A DNA stretch of 64,000 bases, taken from NCBI GenBank assembly GCA_050084985.1, contig JBITNC010000001.1, positions 79,112,001 through 79,176,000 on the forward strand, given 5' to 3'. Positions 1-11,626 of this stretch are shown here, in pieces (the first letter of the stretch is position 1; each line of letters starts with the position of its first letter). A model generated the notes under the pieces. The model did no database searches, was not told the DNA's origin, and worked only from the letters and a program-made list of their open reading frames with translations. The stretch is from Nageia nagi. Its lineage: Eukaryota; Pinophyta. The position numbers and the translations under genes are program-made.

Positions 1-479
1 GAAATTCATCATTCAATATCACATTAACTACATTGAAAGAGTATGAATTTATGTGATTGCAATTTATCTGTGTCTATAGCACATTAAGTGAAAATTTTTA
101 TCATAGAGATAATTGCATTGTTATACAAGGAATTAGAAATTGATTTATGTATTTTATATTATTCCTTACAATCATTGTTGTGTAGTTGTGATAATTTTTA
201 GAGTATTACATCATTCAACTTGTTCTAGAATACCTACTTTATACCAATGACATTTTGTTTGTCGATCTAGGAACTAGCTCCTATGTCTTATTCTTTTCAA
301 TATAATTTAGTTTTTCTTTCATTACCAATACCCAACTTTTATCTTTACTTTCTTTAGTAACATTATTGGGTTTAAAATGAGACAATAATACATAATTAGT
401 TTTCTCTTATGGTTTGAAAAACACTTCTTATTATTTGAACACCCAAATTAATATCTCCAATGATTTGCTAATTTGGATG

Positions 480-2080
480 ATTTAGTCGCCATGTCTTACT
501 AGATACTTTTAGTGAATTTGGTGGTGATAATTTAGGTTTTGTTTGTAGTGATCCCTTAGGTGATGATGGTTTTGATATTTATGGGGAGACTAATGGAGAT
601 GATTTGGATGAAATCAATAGTGATTTCTCCTCTTCTTTCTCTTCATAAATGAGATAATCATTGTAATTGATTGACATTTGACCATGGTTTTCATAAAATT
701 TTACATTAGCACTTTTCAAAACCTTTCCAAGTCACTTTTTATGGCATACATATGCTTTACTTTTGCATTAATAGCCTAGAAAAATTCCTTCATCAACTCT
801 ATGTTCAAACTTGCCCAAATTTTCATTAGTGTTTTTGATGTAACATTTGGTTCCAAAGATTTTAGAATGTTTTATTGTAGTTTTTATTCTAAACCATAGC
901 TCATAAGGAGTTTTATATTCATGGGGTCTCATCATACATATATTTTGAATGTGAATAGCTATGTCTACTGCTTCTTTCTAGAACTTGTCATTTACTTTGT
1001 TCTCTTTCATCATTGTTCTTGACATTTCTTAGACTATTCTATTTTTCCTTTCTAACATACCATTTTGGTGTGGAGTTTTGGCAACCAAAAATTAGCTCCA
1101 TATACCATATTTCTCATGGTACCCAAAAAATTCTTTAGAGATGAATTCTACTCCTCTTTCTAACCTAAGATATTTGATTCTTATATAGGTTTGATTTTCA
1201 ACCAAGTTCTTGAAGCATACAAACATGTCAAAGGCCTCTAATTTATATTTGAGAAAGTGTACCCATGTCATTCTTGAGTAATCATCTATAAACAACATAA
1301 AATATATTTAACCATGTATGTTTTGAGTTCTGGTTGGTCCACATAAATCCATGTGAATCAACTCAAGAGGTTTACTAGAGTAGTATTCTTTAGCCTTAAA
1401 ATATGTTTTAGTTTGCTTTCATTTTTTACATGAAGTACATCTAATGTTGGATGGATTAGAGATGCTCAACATATCCCTTACTGCCATTTCTATATTGATC
1501 TTTGTCAAATTTTAAAAATTGATGTGTCCAACTCTTTTGTACCATAACTAGGTAGTATCTTCTTATCTAAGCAGGAAAGAACCTAATGATGTTGTAGTTA
1601 GTGTATACAAATTATTTGTTGTTCTTATTCTAATTACAACTAGTTGTCCATTTTTTGATCTTATTTCACATCCATATTTTTTAAAGATAACATTGTTACC
1701 CTTGTTACATATTTGACTAACACTCAATAGCTTATGTCTCAATACAATAACACATAATACTTCTTCAAACTTCATCTTTCCATTTCCCATTTTCATAATT
1801 ATTTTGATAGCTATTTTAGCACCATCATTATTTCCAAACTTGACTGATCCACCTTCATATTGTTGTAAGTTCTCAAAATTCTATTTATACCCTATCATAT
1901 GTTTTGTTCCTGCTATCAATAATCAATGGTCTTGGCTTATTTTTAGCTTTAAGAACCAATTGAAAAATCAACAATGTAGTTTCTTTATTGTATATCCTTT
2001 TCCATGCTTTCTTAATTGTTGCATTCTTTTTATTAACCTTGGGCTCATTTATTTTGATGTCCTTTTTATTCACCTTGGAT
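480..2080 (-). pseudogene. Protease and integrase of copia element D
   Basis: The protease site reads LIIDSR where copia has L-DSG, so the catalytic D-S-G is degraded (about 1890-1930). The segment 1563-1796 gives the pre-integrase linker (HKLLSVSQICNKG). Integrase core follows: first catalytic Asp in HMDLCGP (about 1350), then FIDDYSRMTWV (about 1270), the second Asp position changed to Glu (LRLERGVEF), and the catalytic Glu in TPHQNGMLERKNR (about 1040-1080). Further left is the conserved post-core copia region. At least five stops or frameshifts are needed to read it through. Confidence 0.8.
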
Positions 2081-2399
2081 GGATTTATTATCTTTCTTCT
2101 ATAGAATTTTGTTGTGTGCCCATCGTTGTGACATTGATAGCTTTATATATGGTAATTTATCAAATAATTGAAATTATTTCTATGTATAAAGTTTATTGAC
2201 TAAATATTCATTCTGCAAAATGTCATGTTATGACCAAAATAATTTCATTTATAATAATAGCCATAAAATTTATTGCCATAATTAGAATAGGAATTTAAAA
2301 ACCTATTTTTCTAATAAATATTACTTATTTTTTACCTTGGCATTCTTCTTTCTTTCTTGTTAACTTTGATGAGACCATTGCTACTAGCTTCTTGACTAT

Positions 2400-3917
2400 T
2401 TATAGATTGATTATTGTTTACCACCTATTTCATTTTACTATCTGATTGAGTTTAATTTGATTTAGTGTTGGGTAGATGTTGTTTAGTTGTAATGGAGGAT
2501 TCAACCTGATCAAATCCCAAACCAAACTTTATTGTTGGATGCCTTTGGATCTTTAGCATTTCATCAAATTTCTCTAAGCTTTGCACAAATTTATGACTTA
2601 TCTTGACTAGTTGATATAATTTCTCAATCTCTTTTCTTAAAGTGATATTTTCTTCTTCCAAGCTGTGACAATCATCCATTTTATTAGTTAGCTAGAGTAG
2701 TAAGGTTTTTTAAGTCATCTTATATTCTTGTAACTTAGCTTTTGTTTCTTCAATTTCACTATTAGCATCTTCAAGTTTTCTAGTCAATTTCTTAATTTTC
2801 CTTCTTTCAAGCTTTAGTTTATTAAACATAGATATAAGTTCTTGTTCAAGATCAATAACCACTTATACCTCATCATCATCATCAATAAATTCATCTTCCA
2901 TATTATTTTCTTCAAAAGTCATAAATAATGATTCATCATGCTCTTCTTTAGATTCATTTTTTGAGCTATTTTCATGTTCATATTCACTTTCTTTTAAAAT
3001 AAAGCATATTTTATTATTTTTCTCTTTTCTAAAAATTTATCTTTATTTCTATAACTACTACCTTTGATTTTATTTGCATCTTCATTATTTCCATTCTTGG
3101 CATTGTATGTACATTTATTCAAAAAATGTCCAATATCACTGCAAACAAAGCATTTCAAAGGTAATTTACCTTTGTGTTTCTTGTATCCTCTTTTAAGCTT
3201 TCAAACAAAGTTTGGTTCATCTGAATCTGATACTCCTTTTTTATTATCATATTCAAGCTTGTATTTGACATTTTTAGAGGCTTTGAAAATAGATTCTTTA
3301 TTGGAGTATTTCATCTTAATGGTTCTCATTTCATAAGCAGACAATGAACCATACATTTCATTCAAGGAGAAAGTGTTCAAATCTTTGGCCTCTTTAATGG
3401 TTGATACTTTGGAGTCAAATCTTGAAGAGAGTGATCTCATAATTTTCTTTAAAATTATAGAATATTGAATCATTTCTCCCAATCCTTTGATATTTTTGAT
3501 TACTTCATTTGCTATTAAAAAAAATTGCAACATCTTTGCCATCATCCATTTGCAAAGTTTCAAATTTTGCATGTAAGTTTGTAACTTAACTTCTTTTACC
3601 TTCTTATCTTCTTTGTGAATGATTTATAGCTTATACCATATTTCTTTAGCTGATTTACAACTCATGTTCTTTATAAGTTCATTATCTACCAAACAACTCA
3701 TGATAGCATTTGTTTCTTTAGATCTATAGTCAAGTAGTTTATTGCTATCTACATCTTCTAGAGGAGTAGTGGGTGTTATATATCCATTTACCACTTATGC
3801 CCATATATCATATCCTAGATCATGTAAGTAGTTTTGCAATCTTATCTTCCAAAAGGCATAATTTGTTCCATCAAAAAGAGAGGCTTTATTACATGAAGAA
3901 CCTTCATCACTTGCCAT
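2400..3917 (-). pseudogene. Gag of copia element D (UBN2-type, CCHC, coiled coil)
   Basis: The start is placed at the ATG ending at 3917, which opens MASDEGSS and is followed by FDGTNYAFWK, the N-terminal signature of plant copia Gag. Downstream are the UBN2-like part (about 3200-3700, with NELIKNMSCKSAKEIW), a zinc knuckle CFVCSDIGHFLNKC (about 3105-3155), a Glu/Asp-rich stretch, and a charged coiled-coil segment (2452-2850). The latter includes LEKFDEMLKIQR then GLGFD, a motif seen after the knuckle in one group of plant copia Gags. Several stops interrupt the frame. Its role would have been capsid and RNA packaging. Family call is firm; lineage is not. Confidence 0.8.
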
Positions 3918-4030
3918 GATATCACTTAATGGATCACCCTTCTATGATTAAACTTGATACAGGTACTTGCTATGATAGAGTTATTGTTCTCCAAGTGACA
4001 CTAAGATTGGGGTGAATCAACATGAATGAT

Positions 4031-4524
4031 TAAAACTTATTTTTTAAATTTATCCTTTAAACAAAATAAAACAACTAGAATAATCACCATAAGAATGGAT
4101 CACTTAACATAGAATATAACTAGGCTCACCAATGTGGCTACATCCATAGGTAAGACTACTTAGACTACCATACAAATCAATTGAAAGAAGCACCAAGCCT
4201 TAATTTATCAATTGCAACTAAAAGGAGCACCAACCCCTAATTTATCATTAGCAACTAAAAGGAGCATCAACAACCTCTTGGTCAAGAACCAACTTAACAA
4301 ATTATAGAAGTAATATTTTTGGCCCACTTACCAAATTTTTTTATAGAAAATACTCATTATTCTAGCTCAACATTTTTCACTTCTGGATATATTTGTTAGA
4401 AATATGCAATTAGTCCCCATAGCCTCTATTATGCCCTCATTATCCATCTATTACAACTTGTTCTTTAATGGTAGTCTACTCACACAATTACATTCAACTC
4501 TAGAATCTCTTCATATCAACAACT
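4031..4524 (-). repeat. Probable remnant of the 5' LTR of element D
   Basis: No coding potential is seen. On the minus strand a tract near 4110-4160 reads ATGGATGTAGCC, then GGTGAGCC, which resembles the R-U5 region of plant copia LTRs (usually TGGA(C/T)GTAGG followed by GAACCAC). A short duplication, ATTTATCA(A/T)T(A/T)GCAACTAAAAGGAGCA, occurs around 4203 and 4242. The solo LTR at 4525-5023 interrupts this stretch, so the LTR of D may continue to the right of it. I could not find LTR ends, hence low confidence. Confidence 0.3.
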
Positions 4525-5023
4525 TGAAGGGAATGAAATATAACTAATATAATCTTAAACTACCAATATCACATGGAAACTCACTCTAACATCAAGAACT
4601 CAAGCATATATAATCTCACAAAGTGACTTAAGATATAAAGTGGTTTCTCCAACTAGGAGGACATCCACTAACTAAATCTTACTTCATTCATAAAGAACTC
4701 TCTTACAATCCTCCTAAATTCATTTCCAAATCACTATCCTAGAGCACAACTTTGCTTCACAAATTGGTGAGTGATGACAAAGAGGGGGCCTTCTATTTAT
4801 AGGCCAAAATCCTCCTTTGGATCACCATTTTAACCATTGTATAAAGGCTAGACATTCAAATCCCTTTTACCCAAGGGACATGCTCATGAGATGGAGTGTA
4901 GGACAAGTTACATTATCAAATTCACTTAAATACGTAAGGTATCTAGTGATACCATTAAGTATTAGTGAATTTACAAAGAGGAACATTACAAAACCTTACA
5001 ATAATGCATTATACATTCCAACA
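4525..5023 (-). mobile_element. Solo LTR of the A/B copia family
   Basis: This 499-bp unit on the minus strand begins TGTTGGAATG and ends CCCTTCA, as the LTRs of element A do. It contains the family's TATA box (CTATAAATA, + coordinates 4795-4803), the block GTTGGAGAAACCAC and the GAGCATG block. It is bounded by perfect 5-bp direct repeats, CAACT at 4520-4524 and CAACT at 5024-5028. No internal domain follows on either side, so it is a solo LTR left by LTR-LTR recombination. It lies opposite in orientation to A and B. Confidence 0.92.
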
Positions 5024-6733
5024 CAACTATTGTACATTATAAAGTTCCCCATTTTATTTACATTACAAATTTGTTTGTCTTCCTAGAATACCATACGACT
5101 ACATAAATTAAATCATGTTCCTTGATGATCTAACTTCTAGTCTATCATTCCCATAGAAATGTCAACAATGGAATATATAGTATCTAAACCTTCAACTTCT
5201 CAAGCATTTAACTTACTATTTGGACTAGTTGCATGCATTAATTATCAAATATTTGCATAAGCAATTGCACCTTTGCATGAGGTTTGAACCTTCTACATAA
5301 GGCCTCTGGTCACCTTTGACATCTCTTTGCATAAGCCTATCTCTTTCCATGTAATCCATAGCTTCTCTATGTAAGACCTCACTTCTCTGCTCAACATCAT
5401 TTCTTTCTACATAAGGCTAATGTTCTATGTGTAAGACATTTCTACATCATCTGCATTCTCCTTGAGTTAATCCATATGTAAACCAAATCATTCTATAGTG
5501 CCTTTTGAAGAAATAACACTCTAGATATCATCAAACTCATCTACATCCTAGAAACATAATAATATAAGGAAATTTGCACTCCAAATAATACTTATGTCAC
5601 AACATTATTTTGCACCTAAAAAATACTAAAATATGAAGGAGATCCATACTTTGGATGTCGCTTACATCACAACATTCCTTTGCATCCCAGAAATACCATA
5701 ATATGAAGGAAATATTCACTCTATAAGGTGTTAATCTCATAGGGTTCCTCCACATATCAGATTCATATTCCTTCTTTACATAATACCATTTTCCATCACA
5801 TAATACCTTTAACCTCTGCATAACACTTTGGTTGACCACATAATGACATATCTAACTGCATAAGTCTTATCTTCACTTCATAGTATCTTTTATTCTTTGC
5901 ATAAGGGTCTTGCTCTTCACATATGATTTCCAAATGCTTTCTAATTAATTTACAATACATCCATCTATATACATCATCATCCTACATTTTTTTCCTTCAC
6001 CTCACAACATTTAAGGTTTTGCCAAAACAATAGAGAAATATTTCATCAGAATAGTATATATTTTATTTTGATGAAGACCTAATAGATCAAAGCAGGCCAA
6101 TTTTTTTTAAATAGTAGTGAAATCAAACAACTTCATTTTCTTCAAAATTTTGTTAGACATTGTATTTTCCTTTGTAAATAATTTCCATTGGGAAGTATAT
6201 TTTTTATTTTGGTGGATCCATCTAAATCCATATGCCTCTAAATACTACCAAAACTTCAACAAAATATGTTTTCCAATAAAACTTCTTTCTTGCTTCACAT
6301 AAGGCATCCCTTGATAACAATGATGCTCATAATCTCCTTTGATAACAATGACAACACCATAGTTCAACATTATAGTTTAGAATTAATGCTTGTGTAGACA
6401 CCTAATTTTAAGTTTTTATTAAATAAAAATCATAATTTAGATATCTAAAATCATTTTATTTATGAGAATTTCAATAGAATTATCCTTAAGTATGGGAATA
6501 TCATCTAATGTGTATCTATTTTCTTGTTTTGCAAGGTATATAGAGGAAAGAAAAAAGAATTTCAAATAATCAATTCTCTTAGTGATCAAGTAATAATGAA
6601 TATTGAAAATCAATTATATTATTAAAAATACATCAAGATCCTTCCCTTGGCCTCACTTTGGAGCTCCTAAAGATCATTTTTCAAGACCCAGACCTTAATA
6701 AAATCATTATAAATATTTAAAGTAATTTGAAGA
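5024..6733. other. Non-coding stretch with degenerate short repeats
   Basis: No protein domain was found. From about 5250 to 5935 a loose motif related to TTGCATAAG or CTACATAAGG recurs roughly every 25-40 bp. Within it a 60-73 bp unit containing a CATAATATGAAGGA-like core is repeated three times (about 5549, 5611 and 5684). A small duplication, CCTTTGATAACAATGA, is near 6310-6350. A TGTGTAGACACCTAATTTT string at 6391 resembles the start of some plant LTRs but has no partner here. Confidence 0.5.
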
Positions 6734-7235
6734 TGTTGGAATGTATAATGCATTATTGTAAAGGTCCTTGTAATAATCTCCTTTTTAAATTCACTAATAC
6801 TTAAGGGTATAATTAGATATCTTAAGTATTTAAGTGAATATGATAATGCAACTTGTCCTACACTCCATGACATGAGCATGCCCCTTAGGTAAAAGGGAGT
6901 TGCATGTCATGCCTTTGTACATTGGATAAAAGGGTGATCCAAAGAGGGATTTTGGCCTATAAATATAAGGCTCCCTTTTTGTGATCACACACCAATTTAT
7001 GAAGTAAATTTATGCTAGTGGATAGTGTTTAGGAGTTGATTTTAGAAAGATTATAAGAGTTCTTATTTGTGAATTAAGAGAGATCTAGTTAGTGGATGTA
7101 CTCCTAGTTGGAGGAACCACTTATATCTTGTGTTATCTTTGTGAGATTGCTTTTTGAGTTTGTTAGATGTGATTTGTGAGTTTACATGTAATCTTGGGAG
7201 TTTAAAGTTGTTTAGTTTATAGTACAACTCCTTCA
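6734..7235 (+). repeat. 5' LTR of element A
   Basis: The 502-bp LTR begins TGTTGGAATG and ends CTCCTTCA. A TATA box, CTATAAATA, at 6957-6965 follows the GGCC of a conserved TTTTGGCC block, giving a probable transcription start about 30 bp downstream. The R-U5 part holds GTTGGAGGAACCAC. Its end is set by the primer site at 7238 and by alignment to the 3' LTR. Confidence 0.9.
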
Positions 7236-7237
7236 AT

Positions 7238-7249
7238 TGGTATCAAAGC
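7238..7249 (+). other. Primer-binding site of element A (initiator tRNA-Met type)
   Basis: TGGTATCAAAGC, two bases after the LTR, matches the plant copia primer site TGGTATCAGAGC at 11 of 12 positions. It would anneal to the 3' end of initiator methionine tRNA to start minus-strand cDNA synthesis. Confidence 0.85.
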
Positions 7250-7318
7250 ACCTTGGAATCTCTTCTTCATCATCTTGGTGATCCTTCTTCATTCTTCATC
7301 TTACTCTCCCTTGGTGAG

Positions 7319-10155
7319 GTAAAATAAAGAGAAAGTATAATTTTTTTTTTTTGGGTTATTTCACATTGCTAATAACATATTATTCTTGTGTTATTTACTC
7401 CTTTTTTTTAATAAATTATTGATTATACTAACATTTGCTATGCTAGTTGCAATTCTTTATTTGCAAAAATTGCTATGTATATATATTGCTATAATTTTAT
7501 GGCTAAACAAAAATTATACAATATGGTGTAATTTGTTTTTTTGCTTATACCTCTTTTGTTTACAAGCAATTTAGTTACAATTTTCTACTTGAAAAAAAAA
7601 ATTAAAAATTAAAAATAAAGAGGCTTCTTTATAAGATTTGTGTAATATTATACATGTAATATTACAAAATCTTTTTTTAAAAAAATGGGGGATTATAGTG
7701 AAATAACAATATTTTACATGCTATTTGAATATTTTTGTTTACAATGATCCCAATACATATTTACTATTATTTTTTTAATTTATTTTCTTTTATCTTTTGA
7801 AAATGAAAAATTTCAAAATTAATTTTTTTTATAAAAAATACTCCCGACGTCGATGGACCTAACTCTTTGTGATTATCGAGCAATGGATCTTAGTATGCCC
7901 AATGGATCTAGGTTGTGAAGTGGCTCTATTGGTTGTTCTACCCCTCATAGCTGCATAGTGGCTTTACTGATGGACTTTACCCCTCATGGCTATGGAGTGG
8001 TATACCCAACCCTCCCTTCTTGTGGCCATCCTCTTCATAGCCACAAGCAAAGTTCATGGCTTCCTCCTCCTTTGGAGGGGCATTCCAAGAATTGAACTTG
8101 AACCTCTCACATCTAGTCTATCCTTGTGGGCTCCATAAGCATCTCCCTTCCTTCTCTTCTATGTGACACTCCTATAGTAGTCTCCCTCACTTGCATTTTT
8201 TTCCTACACATTTAAACCTCATTGTATACACTCAGATTTGTATTCCGGGCATTGTGTCTCTTAGCCCCAATTTTTTTTTTGTTTGCACGTCCCTCAACAT
8301 GACCCACTCACCTTACTTTTTTTCAAGTATTACTACTACCTTACTCATGCCATGTTTCCTCCTTCATGCCATGAGTGCTCCTTCACACCTCCTCACATAG
8401 TCATTTTTTTTGTTTACCCCTTCTGCTAGCTATCTCTCCTTGTATTACCTTTTTTGTGTGCATTTATTTTGGGGTTGCTTGAAAGCCTTTTTTTATTAAT
8501 TGCACCTAAAGCATTAATTCTCCTTGCAAATGTATACTCTAAACTAAAGGTCAAAAATCACCATCATGAGTTGGATTTTAAAATAATCTTGGAATGCATT
8601 TTTTTTTTAACCTAACATGGAGTGTAGTAAAAGTTAAATCTAAACCTTTAATGCTTTACCTATACTTCAAACATTTAAGGTTGTTGGTAAAACCTTTTAA
8701 AAATATTTTTTACTTAAATATTTTAAGAGGAATATCTTTTGAAGTTTATTTTTTTACAATAATAGAAAAAATAGTAATTTTATACTAAGTTCAACTTTGC
8801 TTACCTTTAAAATTGCAATAGTGACATTAATCTTAGAATATTGCATACTTAGAATTTTTTTTAGCTTGCAATTATTTTTTCCTTAGTTAAATTTCTAAGG
8901 TAAAACTAGTATGCTATCTTTAGGGGATCATTGTTTAAGTAAAAAAGAGGGGGGAAATTTGTATAAATGTTTTTTACTTAAACTTTATCTAGATTTTATA
9001 TGCTAAATCTTTAACTTTATAATGCATGCCTCTTAATCTTATGTAGGAATAATGCATGCTTAGTACTTAAAATGTTAATAATGCATGCTTAAGGACTTAA
9101 ATTTTTAAGTTAATGATGCATGCTTAGGACTTAATTTTTTGATGCATGCTTAAGACTTAATTATTTTTAAGTTAAATGATGCATGCTCCTTATGTTTAAA
9201 TTTAAGTATTGCATGCTAAGAATGACTTATGCAAAATAAGCAAATGATGCATATTGACTTAATTTTTTAAGCTATGGAATGATACATACTACTTAAATTC
9301 TTAAGTTATATTTTTTACTTCCTTATGCAAGAATGGAATAAACTTATAGAAATAAGGAATGTTGTAAAGATGTCTTTTAGGTGTTGGTAAACAAAACCCA
9401 TTGGACTCTTAGGTTTCAAAATGGATGATTTTTTTTTGCTTATGCTCTTTTACTTCATGTTTCACATTTTGCTTTATTTACTTATGCAAAAATCATAAAT
9501 ATTGAAATGAGAAACCCCCTAAAATGAACACATTTGCATGTACATTCTACAACATGACTTGTTTGGGGAGCCATGAGGTGAGGATAGGTATACTAAAGCC
9601 TTTTAGCTCGATAATCTTATCCAAATAGTGAAAATTCTATGCTTATCAATACCTCTAAGTCTTCTATTGGTCTAGATATAACTCCAATAGGTGCATAGGC
9701 ATGTGTGTAGTAATACCACATGTCCACACGTCCATTCAGAGATTATCCTGATAACCTAGGAGGACAACTTGAAATCTAATCAAGATTAATAATTTGGCCA
9801 ATCTAATAAACATCATAACCTTAGAAAATAGTAGGTACTCCTTATGAGAGTATATTACTATCCAAGCTGAACTAGTTGAGGATTGGTAGTACCTAGGCTC
9901 TACCTTATGGGCATCCAAGTGAAGTCATAATTTTAGATAAGAAAACAAACCTCAATAATGTCACTCTTCACCTATGATTCTTGGTATTTGGGTACATGGG
10001 TTGTATATTTGAGTTGTAAACATTTGCACTTGTGAATCAAATCAAGTATGTCTTAGTTGTTAAAAGTAATATGTATTATTTAATTGGATTAAAACTTAAC
10101 ATGTAATGTTCTTTTTAGAACCACATACTTATTATTTATTCACATTCTTATGTAA
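7319..10155 (+). other. Long untranslated leader of A, candidate leader intron
   Basis: About 2.9 kb separate the primer site from gag, far longer than a usual copia leader. No conserved domain is present and ORFs here are short and not shared with B. The left edge reads GAG then GTAAAA (GT at 7319-7320), a plausible 5' splice site. The right edge, immediately before CAAATGG, reads TTATGTAA where B has TTTTGTAG, so A may have lost the acceptor AG. The tract is T-rich, as plant introns are. Blocks at about 9357-9440 and 9511-9600 are strongly conserved with B. The boundaries are inferred; no transcript evidence exists. Confidence 0.45.
9021..9260 (+). repeat. ATGCATGC / ACTTAA palindromic repeat array in leader of A
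   Basis: Eight ATGCATGC-like cores start at about 9022, 9052, 9081, 9116, 9142, 9179, 9210 and 9246, spaced 24-38 bp. Between them lie AGGACTTAA and TTTTTAAGTTAA, so ACTTAA and TTAAGT form further inverted pairs. The same architecture recurs in element B at 13150-13500. Confidence 0.8.
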
Positions 10156-10158
10156 CAA

Positions 10159-11046
10159 ATGGAAGACATATTTTTACCCAAACACATTCATGATGGTTCT
10201 AACATTGGGATTTGGGAACCTCAAATGAGAGCTGAGTTATAAGCAAGAAAGCTTTGGCAAACAATTAATGAGAACCTTGTTGCTCCTACAGATGAGAAGG
10301 CACTTGAGACCTACAAGACAAAGAATGAGTTGGCAAACTCCATGATTTTTTATGTAGTTTTAAATGATATGATCTGGATGATTTTCTCTTCAACCTCGGT
10401 AAAGGAAGCTTGGGATAAGATTAAGCAAATCTACCTTGGTTCAAATTTTTCAAGAAGGTTTACTATTCTCCAAAAGTTGCTTCAATCTCATCAAGGGGAA
10501 GATAAAAATGTGGCTATCTACTTGAACAAAATCATTGATCTTAGGACCTAATTTGTTACTTATGGGTGTAATTGGATCAATGAGTTCATAGTCTTCATTA
10601 TTCTTCAAATCCTTTCTTCAAATTTTGATAACTTTGTGATGGTAATTGAGACAAGGCTTGATGATGATGAAGAATTCTTCTCACTTGAGAACCTTTCTAG
10701 GCTTCTTTTGAAGTATGAGAAAATTCTTAATAAAAAGGTGTTGATTTCTTCTCTTAAGAATAATAATGTTGCTCTTGGAGCAACCAAAACTTCTTTTAAT
10801 AAGAAGTTAAATCATCATAAGAAATCTTATCCTTCTTCCTCCAAAATATTTGAGAAAAGAGGTAATGGCAATAATAGGAACAACATCAACAGCAATAGGA
10901 ACAACGGTAACAACAACCACTTCAAGTAAAGAGATGGGAAAGGCAAAGAAAACAATCCAAATCCTAAGGCAAAGTTTTATAGTATTTGTAACTATTGTGG
11001 CATCTAAGATCACACAAAAATTTAGTATTATAAAAGGAAAAGAGAG
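10159..11046 (+). pseudogene. Gag of element A, cut off by insertion of B
   Basis: ATG at 10159 opens MEDIFLPKHIHDGSN, typical of copia Gag. UBN2-like blocks follow, including KEAWDKIKQIYLG and LQSHQGEDKNVAIYLNKI, then an Asn-rich linker (about 10860-10925) and a zinc knuckle near 10980-11020 (CNYCGI then DHTK, last Cys lost). In-frame stops occur at 10240, 10549 and 10927. The last is shared with B. The frame reaches KRKE at 11046, where B's LTR begins; the frame resumes at 19738. Confidence 0.85.
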
Positions 11047-11051
11047 AAAAA

Positions 11052-11551
11052 TGTTGAAATGTATAATGCATTATTGTAAAGGTTTGTATTAAATGTTCTA
11101 TGAAATTTCATTAATAATTAAAGGTATCAATTGATACCTTAAGTATTTAAGTGGATATGATAATATAACTTGTCTTACACTCCATGTCATGAGCATGCCC
11201 CTTGGGTAAAAGGATGTGCATGTCATGCTTTTGTACTTTAGATAAAAGGGTGATCCAAAGAGGGACTTTGGCCTATAAATAGAAGGCTCTCTCTTTGTTA
11301 TTACACAAAAATTATGGAGTAAAGTTATGCTATAGGATAGTGATTAGGAGAAAAGAATAGAAAGATTGTAAGAGTTCATATTTGTTAAGAAGAGATATCT
11401 AGTTAGTGGATGGACTCCTAGTTGGAGGAACCACTTACATCTTATGTCACTTTGTGAGATTGTTTATGCTTGAGTTATTAATGTTGATTGAGTGAGATTT
11501 CATGTGATCTTGGTATTTTAAAATTGTTTTTATTATAGTTCAATTCTCACA
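11052..11551 (+). repeat. 5' LTR of element B
   Basis: Begins TGTTGAAATG and ends ATTCTCACA. TATA box CTATAAATA at 11273-11281. Exactly the same length as the 3' LTR (500 bp). It differs from A's LTRs in the stretch after the first 35 bp and in the last 100 bp, so A and B are related subfamilies rather than identical copies. Confidence 0.93.
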
Positions 11552-11553
11552 TT

Positions 11554-11566
11554 TGGTATCAAAGCC
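11554..11566 (+). other. Primer-binding site of element B
   Basis: TGGTATCAAAGCC follows the LTR by two bases and matches the initiator tRNA-Met primer site of plant copia elements with a single substitution (A for G at the ninth position). Confidence 0.88.
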
Positions 11567-11626
11567 ATACTTGGAGGCTCCTCTTCTCCATCCTTGGGAG
11601 GTTTATCCTACTCCTTCATTTGTGAG

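Larger units (their letters stand above)
1..4030 (-). mobile_element. Ty1/copia retrotransposon D, partial and decayed
   Basis: Read on the minus strand this gives the copia order gag (from 3917), CCHC knuckle, coiled coil, protease and integrase, then runs off the left edge before reverse transcriptase. Gag before protease before integrase, with integrase ahead of RT, is diagnostic of Ty1/copia. All frames are broken by stops and frameshifts, so it is a fossil. The 5' LTR is not delimited; on the minus strand the sequence just upstream of gag (about 3960-4030) resembles a copia leader, but a clean tRNA-primer site is not visible. The 3' half and 3' LTR lie outside the window. Confidence 0.85.

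Noticed and set aside
6391-6410. LTR-like start TGTGTAGACACC
   Set aside because: No second copy, primer site or polypurine tract was found near it.
8191-8400. Small ORFs in the long leaders of A and B (8191-8400, 12743-12997 and others)
   Set aside because: They are not conserved between the two elements at corresponding positions, so they are probably chance openings.
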